Part shown: piece after piece, positions 27,422-35,434 of the stretch
Position numbering within the stretch: position 1 is the first letter of the stretch
How the letters are laid out: each line of letters begins with the position of its first letter
Source: Nostoc favosum CHAB5714
GTDB lineage: Bacteria > Cyanobacteriota > Cyanobacteriia > Cyanobacteriales > Nostocaceae
Assembly: GCF_020829495.1 (NCBI RefSeq)
Contig: NZ_JAIVFQ010000007.1
Span: 1 to 64,000, forward strand
Direction of reading: 5' to 3'
Length of the DNA: 64,000 bases
Notes under the pieces: model-generated
The model's input: the letters and a program-made list of their open reading frames with translations, nothing else
What the model was told of the DNA's origin: nothing
Databases searched by the model: none
Translations under genes and position numbers: made by a program

Positions 27422-27916
27422 ATGGACAAACGATATTTTTTACAGGCTAGTGCGGTAATAGTCGGCACAGCATTGTTATCAAGGTATATCAAATGGGGGC
27501 CAGAAGAGATGACAACTTCTAAAAGTGGATTTGAAATTACTAAACCTGAAGAGGAATGGCGCACGATTTTAACGCCAGAACAGTTTAATGTGTTGCGTAA
27601 ACATGGGACTGAACGCCCTCACACCAGCGCATTGGATAAGGAATACGACAATGGTACTTATTATTGTGCTGCGTGTGAACAGCCACTGTTTACCTCTGAA
27701 ACCAAATTTAACAGTGGTACTGGCTGGCCTAGCTTCTTTAACCCGATTGAAGGTGCGATCGCTACTACTGTAGATAGGTCGTTGTTTATGACCAGAACTG
27801 AAGTACATTGTAGTCGCTGTGGTGGTCATCTGGGTCATGTTTTTGATGACGGCCCTGCACCCACAGGCAAGCGCTACTGCATGAACGGTGTTTCGTTAAA
27901 GTTTACGCCTGCCTAA
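27422..27916 (+). CDS. msrB: Peptide-methionine (R)-S-oxide reductase with N-terminal export-type signal
   Basis: Repairs methionine-R-sulfoxide in oxidised proteins. Start ATG 27422 (a GTG frame opens at 27392) gives 164 residues. Residues 1-26, [20 protein letters not shown], look like a signal or Tat-like leader (KR-x-F-L-Q). The MsrB domain (about 42-163) is complete: zinc ligands C82, C85, C130, C133 and catalytic C153 (RYCMNG). The leader suggests a periplasmic or lumenal location, unlike the usual cytosolic MsrB. Confidence 0.9.
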   Translation: MDKRYFLQASAVIVGTALLSRYIKWGPEEMTTSKSGFEITKPEEEWRTILTPEQFNVLRKHGTERPHTSALDKEYDNGTYYCAACEQPLFTSETKFNSGTGWPSFFNPIEGAIATTVDRSLFMTRTEVHCSRCGGHLGHVFDDGPAPTGKRYCMNGVSLKFTPA

Positions 27917-28085
27917 TTAAGTTGCAATCGCACGCACTAACCTAAATTATTAGATTTTGAGGCTTGACCAAGGGTGAATAAATTTTTGACAATAACTTCT
28001 CCTATTCAATGCTAGTAGGCTAAGTATTGTCAATTTAAAGAAATGCGACTCTTGGTCTTAGCTAGAGCTATTTACCTAAATCGTC

Positions 28086-28175
28086 CTATTTATTGGGGTC
28101 GTTTTTCTCCTTTTTGTCTTTGGGATCTTTTTTAGGTTTTTTAACTTCTTTATTACTTTTTCTTTCTTTCGACAT
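28086..28175 (-). CDS. Candidate 29-residue lysine-rich small protein
   Basis: ATG 28175 opens MSKERKSNKEVKKPKKDPKD and ends KNDPNK: 12 Lys plus one Arg in 29 residues, highly basic, no hydrophobic stretch. GGAG lies 7 nt before the ATG (TTGGAGAACGCTG), an unusually good ribosome site for such a short frame. It could be a nucleic-acid-binding peptide. Composition bias from a poly-purine tract could also produce such a frame by chance; conservation is untested. Confidence 0.45.
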   Translation of the reverse strand: MSKERKSNKEVKKPKKDPKDKKEKNDPNK

Positions 28176-28345
28176 CAGCGTTCTCCAACTAGGTTAATCA
28201 GTCAAAGCTTCCATATTCTGCCGTCAGTAAATCAGAAGATGATTTACCTGATATTTTTTTAAGGCAAAAAAGAAAGTATCAAACATAAATGCCACTAACT
28301 ACCATGATACGGTGTTGTTTGATTATCGGGGTTAATCCAAAATTT

Positions 28346-28373
28346 AAAATCCAAAATCCAAAATCCAAAATCC
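28346..28373. repeat. STRR: four AAAATCC heptamers
   Basis: Four exact tandem copies of a 7-bp unit, of the short tandemly repeated repetitive type known from heterocystous cyanobacteria. Other four-copy heptamer arrays are at 24290, 34856 and 51807. Confidence 0.85.
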
Positions 28374-28378
28374 TTTGA

Positions 28379-28996
28379 CTATTGTTCCAACAATTTCATC
28401 CGCTGCCACCAACGATTTAGCGGATAATACACCACAGGTGCCCACAGACTACTAAGAATGGCAGAGGCTAAGGCGACACGCTGGTAATATGTCCAAATAT
28501 CTGTTACCTTGCGCTCATTTCCCATCAAAGTTAATTGCAACCCAAAAATAGTTTCTGCCAAAACTGCCATAACAAAGACAATTACAGCAATCGAAATAAA
28601 ATCTTCTTCGATAAAACGCTGCTTCTGGAGCAGACCAGTTAAAATTCCCACTATACCTAAACTAAGAGCATGAGTAGGGTTAGGTGATGTCATTGAATCT
28701 TGAAGTAGCCCCAGAACTATACCTGCCAATGCTCCGGCAAACACCGTGCGCTTCACACTCCAAGCTACTACCCAAATTAACAGCCAGTTAGGGGCAATTC
28801 CCAATAATTCCATACCCGGCAGGCGGGTTGGCAATAATAATAAACATAACAGTACAGAACTAGCCGTTACTATCCAACTCAACAACTGACGTACACCGGG
28901 ATGCCAACGAGAAAGTGGCTGGATTCGGAATTTCGATTTTCGCTCTGACGATTTTGGCTTTTTCTGCCTGCTACCACCAAATGCAGGAATCTTCAT
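28379..28996 (-). CDS. mreD: Rod shape-determining protein MreD
   Basis: 205-residue polytopic membrane protein of the elongasome. A basic N-terminus (1-35) is followed by about five membrane segments from about 40 to 190 with the MreD-like LLGIAPNWLLIWVVAWS and GALAGIVLGLLQDSMTSP. It is the last gene of mreB-mreC-mreD, with 25 bp after mreC. Confidence 0.88.
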   Translation of the reverse strand: MKIPAFGGSRQKKPKSSERKSKFRIQPLSRWHPGVRQLLSWIVTASSVLLCLLLLPTRLPGMELLGIAPNWLLIWVVAWSVKRTVFAGALAGIVLGLLQDSMTSPNPTHALSLGIVGILTGLLQKQRFIEEDFISIAVIVFVMAVLAETIFGLQLTLMGNERKVTDIWTYYQRVALASAILSSLWAPVVYYPLNRWWQRMKLLEQ

Positions 28997-29021
28997 TTTT
29001 CTATGGATTTTTTTGAAGAAT

Positions 29022-29807
29022 TTACTTAGACTTTTGGGTTTCCGACTCTTGGTTTTCTAGCTTTGGATAAACAGCTACCCAATCGAGAGAGCGAATTGGC
29101 GGAAAAAGCTCAATTTTCGCTACTGATGCGGGAAGTTTTTTTAAATCCAGCGACTTGATTCGTCCTACCGCCAAACCAGATGGAAATTTCTGACTATAAG
29201 TAGATGTGGAAACTAAATCTCCTACCTTGACATTTGGGACTTTTTCGTAAAATTCCAGCACAGCTTCTGCTGAAGAATCTCCTCGCAAAACGCCTTTAGC
29301 TGCTGTGCGGCTAACTGATACACCCACTTGACTCTTGAGATCACTGATTAACAATACGCGGCTAGTATTGGGAGTTACACTTTCCACCAAACCCACCAAT
29401 CCGCCTTCTGCCTTGACTATGAAGCCTTCCTGAATCCCTGCATTCGCACCGCGATTCAGGGTAACTTGTTGCCACCACTGGTCAGCACTACGTCCTACTA
29501 CCCGTGCTGGAATTGGCCGTGATGCCAATGGCTCTTTTTCCACATAGCCTAATAAATCTTGTAGCTTTGTCTTTTGACTTTCCAAATCTACTATACGGGT
29601 TTGCAATTCTAATATCCGAGCATCTCTGAGACGTTCTTCTGGAGTTGGCCCTGACTGCAACATCTCTAACGGACGGGTAATTGCCTGGTATGTCTCAAGC
29701 ACCAGTACACCTTGAGTTTGTCGCAATATCCAAGCACTACCAACTACTAGAGCTATCAACCCGATTTGTAACCCTTTATGATCCCACCAACGCCGTATCG
29801 TAACCAT
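29022..29807 (-). CDS. mreC: Rod shape-determining protein MreC
   Basis: Periplasmic scaffold of the cell-wall elongation complex. The frame opens at TTG 29831, but ATG 29807 follows AAAGG and yields MVTIRRWWDHKGLQ, 261 residues. One membrane segment (about 14-32), a coiled coil (about 58-85, with LELQTRIVDLESQKTKLQDL), then the beta-rich MreC core with QVTLNRGANAGIQEGFIVK, LVGLVESV, LISDLKSQVGVSVSR and GDLVSTS. Middle gene of the mre operon. Confidence 0.9.
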   Translation of the reverse strand: MVTIRRWWDHKGLQIGLIALVVGSAWILRQTQGVLVLETYQAITRPLEMLQSGPTPEERLRDARILELQTRIVDLESQKTKLQDLLGYVEKEPLASRPIPARVVGRSADQWWQQVTLNRGANAGIQEGFIVKAEGGLVGLVESVTPNTSRVLLISDLKSQVGVSVSRTAAKGVLRGDSSAEAVLEFYEKVPNVKVGDLVSTSTYSQKFPSGLAVGRIKSLDLKKLPASVAKIELFPPIRSLDWVAVYPKLENQESETQKSK

Positions 29808-29904
29808 ATATACCTTTATATACTTAAACAATTAAGTTCTACTTGGATTCTATTTATATAAAACCCAAATAGAACTCAGATAGAACTCAAATCTGATATT
29901 TTTG

Positions 29905-30948
29905 CTACATATTGCGAGAGCTTTCGGTGACAACTCGTTCCAACTGTTTAAAGTTTTCTAACACACGACCTGTTCCCAGCACCACACAGCAGAGAGGATC
30001 GGCGGCAATGTGGGTCACAATCCCCGTTTCATGGCTAATTAAGGTATCTATGCCTTTGAGCAAAGCACCACCACCAGCTAACATAATACCTCTGTCAATA
30101 ATGTCTGCCGCCAGTTCTGGAGGTGTACGTTCTAGTGTCCGCTTCACAGCTTCTATAATTACTGATAGCGGTTCCAACATACTTTCACGGATTTCTGGGC
30201 CTTTAATTGTTACAGTTCGCGGAAGACCAGAAAGCAGGTGTAAGCCTCGGACTTCCATAATGGCGTCATTATCATCATTAGTAGGATAGGCAGAACCAAT
30301 CCGAATCTTGATGTCCTCGGCAGTACGTTCACCAATGACTAAGTTATGAACTTTTTTAATATACTGAATGATCGATTCAGTCAGTTCATCCCCAGCAATG
30401 CGTACTGATTCGCTGATCACTGTACCCTGAAGACTCAGCACCGCAACTTCTGTTGTACCACCACCAATATCAATGATCATGTTGCCAGTGGGTTCAGCAA
30501 CAGGTAGTCCTGCACCAATGGCAGCAGCTACAGGTTCATCGATTAAATAAACTTTTCTTGCTCCTGCTTGATGAGCTGCATCCATTACAGCTCGCCTTTC
30601 TACGCCTGTGACACCACTGGGAATACCAATGACAATCCTGGGTAAAATCAAAGACCTACCTTCATTTACACGCCCAATAAAGCTTTTCAGCATCAGCTCG
30701 GCGATATCAAAGTCAGCAATTACACCATCCCGCAAAGGGCGGAGGGCAATCACATTTCCAGGTGTACGACCGAGCATTTTTTTGGCTTCTTCTCCTACTG
30801 CCAGTGCTACCTTTTCGTTGACATCGATAGCAACTACAGAAGGCTCTTGCAGTACAATACCTTTACCAGATACATAAACTAGGGTGTTAGCGGTACCGAG
30901 GTCGATACCCATATCCCATGATGTGCGAAAGTTCCTAAAAATACCCAC
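29905..30948 (-). CDS. mreB: Rod shape-determining actin-like ATPase MreB
   Basis: 347-residue bacterial actin organising lateral wall synthesis. Phosphate 1 motif MGIDLGTANTLVYV, connect/phosphate 2 region NMIIDIGGGTTEVAVLSL, and adenosine motif IMLAGGGALLKGID are complete. The start is GTG 30948 (GIFRNFRTSWD), with an ATG 12 codons later as an alternative. First gene of mreBCD, with a 97-bp gap to mreC. Confidence 0.95.
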   Translation of the reverse strand: MGIFRNFRTSWDMGIDLGTANTLVYVSGKGIVLQEPSVVAIDVNEKVALAVGEEAKKMLGRTPGNVIALRPLRDGVIADFDIAELMLKSFIGRVNEGRSLILPRIVIGIPSGVTGVERRAVMDAAHQAGARKVYLIDEPVAAAIGAGLPVAEPTGNMIIDIGGGTTEVAVLSLQGTVISESVRIAGDELTESIIQYIKKVHNLVIGERTAEDIKIRIGSAYPTNDDNDAIMEVRGLHLLSGLPRTVTIKGPEIRESMLEPLSVIIEAVKRTLERTPPELAADIIDRGIMLAGGGALLKGIDTLISHETGIVTHIAADPLCCVVLGTGRVLENFKQLERVVTESSRNM

Positions 30949-31275
30949 GCGTCTCTAAGCCCCCTATGTGCGATACTTCTTGACTACAACGGTAAGAGTT
31001 GATTCGATTATGTTTATATCCTGAGTTCAATAAACTAGACTATATTTTTATATGATTCCCAGGAATATTTACTATGTCTCACGTCTCTATTTATTGATAT
31101 TTTATGGTTAGCTTAAGTATATTCGTATACTTTTATGTGTTTCTCCAAGTAATATGTATACTTTTTCAAGTCAACTATATTGTTAACTGTTTAACACATT
31201 ATTTTCAAGTGTTTCACAATTCGCTATGATGAAAGTCTAAATTACTAAGTACGCATGTACTAAAAGGTAACGCAC
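30949..31275. other. Divergent AT-rich region mreB / ssb
   Basis: 327 bp of strongly AT-rich sequence with the promoters of mreB and ssb; no gene or repeat recognised. Confidence 0.5.
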
Positions 31276-31638
31276 ATGAGTATCAATATTGTCACTCTTG
31301 TTGGTCGTGTAGGTAGCGACCCTGATATAAAATATTTTGAATCTGGTAGTGTTAAGTGTAGATTGACACTAGCTGTAAAAAGACGATCGCGCAACAGCGA
31401 TGAACCCGACTGGTTCACGCTGGAATTATGGGATAAGACGGCTGAGGTAGCAGGTAATTATGTGCGTAAGGGAAGCCTAATTGGCATAAAAGGTTCCTTA
31501 AAGTTTGACACATGGAGCGATCGCCAAACGGGAGCAAACCGTTCTACACCCATTATTAGAGTAGATCAACTGGATTTATTAGGCTCTAAGCGCGATGGAG
31601 AAGGCGGTACAGGAGATATGTCTTCAGAGCATTTTTAA
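31276..31638 (+). CDS. ssb: Single-stranded DNA-binding protein, short form
   Basis: 120 residues with the OB fold (INIVTLVGRVGSDPDIKYFE, WFTLELWDKTAEVAGNYVRKG, LIGIKGSLKFDTW). AAAGG lies 8 nt before the ATG. The C-terminus is short and ends MSSEHF, without the Gly/Pro-rich linker and the acidic DDDIPF tip that recruits partner proteins. Short Ssb forms without a full tail occur in cyanobacteria, so this may be an accessory or natural variant. Confidence 0.92.
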   Translation: MSINIVTLVGRVGSDPDIKYFESGSVKCRLTLAVKRRSRNSDEPDWFTLELWDKTAEVAGNYVRKGSLIGIKGSLKFDTWSDRQTGANRSTPIIRVDQLDLLGSKRDGEGGTGDMSSEHF

Positions 31639-31704
31639 TTAGGCATTGAACATTAATTATTAGTCCTTTGCCCTCACAAATGACAAAGGACTAATGACTA
31701 ATGA

Positions 31705-32451
31705 CTAATAACTAATTTGCAATGTCACGGATGCTTCTACTTGCTGTTCACCACCAACGATAGGGGTGGAAGCATCGGCGTTGGCTAACTTTGAAGCCTC
31801 AGCCCTTAAAAACATTGGTGGTGGAGGCGCACTGGCATTATTAACTTGAATGCTCACCACTTCTTTGGATTTGAAACCCAAGGCACTGAAAACAGCATCA
31901 GCTTGCTGCTGGGCATCTTGGGTAGCTTCTTTTAATGCTTGTTTTTGAGCAGCCGCGATCGCTTCATCATTAGCAACAAAACTAATACCATTAATTTGTG
32001 TCGCACCCGCTTTCACTGCATTATCCAATAATGTACCAGCTTTTTCGGTAGGAATCCTAAAACTTACGGTGTTATTGGCAGCATAGCCTGTAATTCGCTG
32101 CACATTATTGGTGTAGCTGTAAACTGGATTAAGCTGGATACCAGTAGTTTGTAATTTTTCGACATTTTGGCTTTTGAGAAACGCAACTACAGCCGATGAC
32201 CTCCGGGCGGCTTCTTGCTGTACCTCCTGGGCTGTTTTCCCCTGAATCTCCACTCCTAAACTTACTTGCGCCAGGGTTGTAGGAATTGTTTCAACTCCAC
32301 GACCACTGACACTAAGGGTTCGCCACAATTTCTCTTTTTCTTGTGCCAAGGTAGGCAGTGTAAAATTTAAACATAATAGCAAAGATAAAGGCAGTATTTT
32401 CCACAACTTAGTATTGGGAAACTGAGAACCAGATAAAGCGGCTCTAGTCAT
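31705..32451 (-). CDS. SIMPL-domain (DUF541) secreted protein
   Basis: 248 residues from ATG 32451, which follows GGAGGAG (the frame itself opens at 32478). A signal peptide (about 20-37, ending PTLAQ) precedes a SIMPL domain with LSVSGRGVETIPTTLAQVSL, GKTAQEVQQEAA, TGIQLNPVYSY and the tail ASVTLQISY. Members are periplasmic or outer-membrane proteins of unclear function. The stop codon lies in a CTAATGA-type heptamer stretch (31691-31714). Confidence 0.82.
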   Translation of the reverse strand: MTRAALSGSQFPNTKLWKILPLSLLLCLNFTLPTLAQEKEKLWRTLSVSGRGVETIPTTLAQVSLGVEIQGKTAQEVQQEAARRSSAVVAFLKSQNVEKLQTTGIQLNPVYSYTNNVQRITGYAANNTVSFRIPTEKAGTLLDNAVKAGATQINGISFVANDEAIAAAQKQALKEATQDAQQQADAVFSALGFKSKEVVSIQVNNASAPPPPMFLRAEASKLANADASTPIVGGEQQVEASVTLQISY

Positions 32452-32699
32452 AAGATTTGCACTCCTCCAAGTATCCACAGATGTTTTTAATCAACGTATG
32501 TAGCAATCTTCTGGTGGCTGTTGAGAGTCAACAGTAACCACAAGTTTTTCACAACTCAAGTGCGATCGCTAGATACGATTTCTATGTTCTTACTTTGACA
32601 CTGCCATAGTCAAAAGCTGAAATGGTTACATTTTTGGAAACTAAAAAAATTACACTAGTAATTTAGGCCTCTTGCAAAAGTTCCTAATACCCCACCCCC

Positions 32700-33051
32700 C
32701 AATACGGTTCGGTTTAGGTGCATAGTCCTTAAAGATCCCCCTTAGTCCCCCTTAAAAAGCAGGGCTGTTTCATTCCATTTCAAACAGGATTTGTCAAGAT
32801 GGTTAGTGGGAAAAATGGTAAGTGAGGGTGACGATGAGATGAACATTTAAGCACTTAAAGATCAGTAAAATAGTTCATATTATCGGCACGCTAGGAACAA
32901 AATAACCAATTTTTAATTGCTAGAACCCTTGATTTTTAAAGCTCTTTCGGGAATGAAACAGCCCTGCCCTTAAAAAGGGGGAAATAGAGCCATTATGAGC
33001 AAGCCTTTTTAAGGGGGGTTGGGGGGATCAAGTCTTATCCGAACCGTATTG
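32700..33051. repeat. Second-level element, CAATACGGTTCGG ends, 10-bp target duplication
   Basis: Ends CAATACGGTTCGG (32700) and CCGAACCGTATTG (33051). CCCCACCCCC before and CCCCACTCCC after match at 9 of 10 positions. Carries the third-level insertion. Confidence 0.8.
32760..32966. repeat. Third-level element, ends CAGGGCTGTTTCATTCC, 11-bp target duplication
   Basis: Perfect 17-bp inverted ends (32760-32776, 32950-32966) and perfect 11-bp direct repeats CCCTTAAAAAG (32749-32759, 32967-32977). 207 bp, no coding capacity. Long target duplications of 10-12 bp are typical of IS4-type transposases, so mobilisation by such an enzyme is inferred. Confidence 0.88.
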
Positions 33052-33140
33052 CCCCACTCCCAACCCCTCCCCGCTTGCGGGGAGGGGAGACAAAGCGTAG
33101 CTTTGGCGGGGTGGGGTCTTTTGTCAAGCTCGTTTTGAGG

Positions 33141-33196
33141 GTTTGTAGTAAGCACTTTAGTGCTTAGAAAATAAGGACTGAAGTCCTTACTACGAA
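33141..33196. repeat. Short inverted-repeat element, GTTTGTAGTAAG ends
   Basis: GTTTGTAGTAAG (33141-33152) and CTTACTACGAAC (33185-33196), one mismatch, with internal small palindromes; relative of 8699-8764. Confidence 0.7.
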
Positions 33197-33371
33197 CTTG
33201 CTTACCAATAAATTGAATATCTGTAGTCTCGGTTTGGGAAGTTTTCTGGCAATGCTTGATTGAGTTGACAAATGGCACAAATGAAGTTCTGGAAGCTGCA
33301 AATAGCGTCTCTATAGATATACGTTTTTCAGAAACGCGTCAAAATCAAAGAGAAGGATTTTCAGAGAACCC

Positions 33372-34850
33372 ATGCATTTGTTAGATCCAATCAGCTTCTC
33401 TTTTCCTCTGCTGGCCAGCGCAACACAAGCCGCAGACAGTTCAATGGTAGTAGCAGCAGTGTTACTAAGCTTAGTAGTGGTTTATCTCGCCAGCAAAGTT
33501 GGTGGAGAGTTATCAAACCAAGTGGGTTTACCGCCTGTCTTAGGCGAACTCGTAGGTGGTGTGGTAGTTGGCATCTCTGTTTTTCACCTTTTAGTATTTC
33601 CAGAAGGCGGCACAGACAGTTCTAACTCTTTGATCATGTCCTTCCTTAAAATCACTGCTGGTTTAACGCCTGAAGCTACTCCAGCCGTGTTTGCAGCGCA
33701 GTCAGAGGTCATTTCGGTTTTGGCAGAATTGGGTGTGATTATCCTACTGTTTGAAATCGGCTTGGAATCGAACTTAAAAGACTTAATGGCAGTTGGTATC
33801 CAAGCCACTGTCGTAGCAGTAGTGGGGGTAGTAGTACCCTTTGCAGCTGGTACTGTCGGGCTGATGACTTTGTTTGGTATTGCTGCTATACCCGCAATTT
33901 TTGCAGGGGCGGCTTTGACTGCCACTAGTATTGGGATTACTTCCAAAGTGCTGTCAGAGTTGGGGCGACTCAATTCTAAAGAAGGGCAGATTATTTTGGG
34001 TGCTGCCGTAATTGACGACGTTTTGGGAATCATCGTTTTAGCGGTAGTTGCCAGCCTAGCTAAAGATGGCGTGGTGGATGTAAGCAAAGTCATTTATTTG
34101 ATTATCAGCGCCACTGGTTTTATCTTGGGAGCAATCTTACTAGGCAATGTTTTCAACAAGTCCTTTGTAGCGATCGCTGATAGACTCAAAACACGCGGTG
34201 GACTGGTAATACCAGCATTCATCTTCGCTTTTGCTATGGCATACCTTGCGGCCGTCATCCACTTAGAAGCAATTCTAGGAGCTTTTGCGGCGGGTTTAGT
34301 TCTAGAAGAGACAGAGAAGCGCAAAGAACTGCAAAGGCAAGTCTGTCCGATTGCCGATATGTTAGTGCCAATTTTCTTTGTGACTGTTGGGGCAAAAACC
34401 GATTTGGGAGTTTTAAACCCAGCAATTCCCGATAATCGGGAAGGTCTAATTATGGCAACTTTCCTGATCACAGTAGCCATTCTCGGTAAAGTAATCACAG
34501 GCTTAAGCGTGTTTGGTCAACCGGAAATCAACCGTTTAGCCATCGGTGTGGGGATGATTCCCAGAGGGGAAGTTGGATTAGTGTTTGCTGGTGTCGGCGC
34601 AGCCAGTGGCGCTCTCTCGAAACCATTAGGGGCAGCAATCATCATGATGGTTATCTTGACAACCTTTTTAGCTCCTCCTTTGTTACGATTTGTATTTCCA
34701 GATCCAAAAACTGTGGATTCAGGCTCAGACCAACTGATTTTAGATGGTTCCTCTGGAACTTCGTTGGTAATTGAACCACCTCAGTCAAGAGTGCCAGCAT
34801 CAAATGACAGTGGCAATTTGGAAGTAACTCCAGAATCTAGCGATCGCTAA
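33372..34850 (+). CDS. CPA2-family Na+/H+ (or K+/H+) antiporter
   Basis: 492-residue cation/proton exchanger with about 11-13 membrane segments (about 22-460). Family segments: LGELVGGVVVGIS, VLAELGVIILLFEIGLES, AALTATSIGITSKVL, GAAVIDDVLGIIVLAVV and IPRGEVGLVFAGVG. The paired Asp in IDD is the ion-binding motif of electrogenic NapA/NhaS3-like members. The C-terminal 45 residues are hydrophilic. It resembles NhaS3-type thylakoid antiporters, but the transported ion is inference. Monocistronic; repeat nest upstream. Confidence 0.88.
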   Translation: MHLLDPISFSFPLLASATQAADSSMVVAAVLLSLVVVYLASKVGGELSNQVGLPPVLGELVGGVVVGISVFHLLVFPEGGTDSSNSLIMSFLKITAGLTPEATPAVFAAQSEVISVLAELGVIILLFEIGLESNLKDLMAVGIQATVVAVVGVVVPFAAGTVGLMTLFGIAAIPAIFAGAALTATSIGITSKVLSELGRLNSKEGQIILGAAVIDDVLGIIVLAVVASLAKDGVVDVSKVIYLIISATGFILGAILLGNVFNKSFVAIADRLKTRGGLVIPAFIFAFAMAYLAAVIHLEAILGAFAAGLVLEETEKRKELQRQVCPIADMLVPIFFVTVGAKTDLGVLNPAIPDNREGLIMATFLITVAILGKVITGLSVFGQPEINRLAIGVGMIPRGEVGLVFAGVGAASGALSKPLGAAIIMMVILTTFLAPPLLRFVFPDPKTVDSGSDQLILDGSSGTSLVIEPPQSRVPASNDSGNLEVTPESSDR

Positions 34851-35434
34851 TCTTTGGGAATGGGGAATGGGGAATGGGGAATGGGAAGAAACTTGTTCAA
34901 TAACTCTCCCTCATCTCCCTCATCCCCCTCATCTCCCAATTATGCAGTGGAAACTTCTCTCCTTAAATTTCCGTCCCGTGTGATTGTAGAATAATCCTCT
35001 GTTTATAATTTCTACCAGCATTCGGAATGTTATTTATTTCCAATCTCCCTTGGCTTGTAAGCCTTTATTTGAATATTTTCCAAGTAATTGGGGAGCAACA
35101 CCCATAAATTTTGCTAGATCATCTGACAGGAATGGGAACTATCTATTTAGTACATTGATGGCGAAAAACAAAAAACAGTTATCAGTGAACGGTTATCAGT
35201 TATTAGTTTTCTAGCTTCCTTGGAAGTCAAAGTTTCTACCTCTAAAGGTGGAAAACTTCACATGGGGATTTAGTCCCAATATGAAACCTGATAACTGATT
35301 TAAGCACGTTTTTATACCAGCTTAAAAAATCAAAAAAGGCATCAGAGGTCAAGTTTAGGTGGTGACGGTGTGATGATTTACCAATGAGTTGAGATATTGA
35401 CGGCTCCCATGAACCTGAATTAGGAGAAACGACT
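34851..35434. other. Upstream region of amiC1, with STRR heptamers
   Basis: 584 bp. Four GGGAATG heptamers at 34856-34883 follow the antiporter stop. The last about 50 bp (35385-35434, TTGACGGCTCCCATGAA... TTAGGAGAAACGACT) are duplicated before amiC2 (37590-37637). Confidence 0.65.
34856..34883. repeat. STRR: four GGGAATG heptamers
   Basis: Four exact tandem 7-bp copies directly after the antiporter gene. Confidence 0.85.

Larger units (their letters stand above)
27917..28378. other. Intergenic region msrB / mreD with one tiny candidate gene and an STRR array
   Basis: 462 bp. Holds the 29-codon candidate at 28086-28175 (minus) and four AAAATCC heptamers (28346-28373) adjoining the mreD stop. 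No other feature is seen. Confidence 0.55.
32665..33128. repeat. Interrupted element with AGGCCTCTTGCAAAAGT left end (outermost of the nest)
   Basis: The left part GGCCTCTTGCAAAAGTTCCT leads into the palindromic CCCCACCCCC core; after the insertion the core resumes (CCCCACTCCCAACCCCTCCC) and runs to about 33128, where the right end has decayed (TCTTTTGTCAAG). Intact relative at 8875-8998. Confidence 0.65.
32452..33371. other. Intergenic region with a three-level nest of miniature elements
   Basis: 920 bp without a gene; see the elements at 32665-33128, 32700-33051, 32760-32966 and 33141-33196. An 89-codon minus-strand frame (33009-33278) only translates these repeats. Confidence 0.75.

Noticed and set aside
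33009-33278. 89-codon minus-strand frame
   Set aside because: Consists mostly of translated repeat elements.
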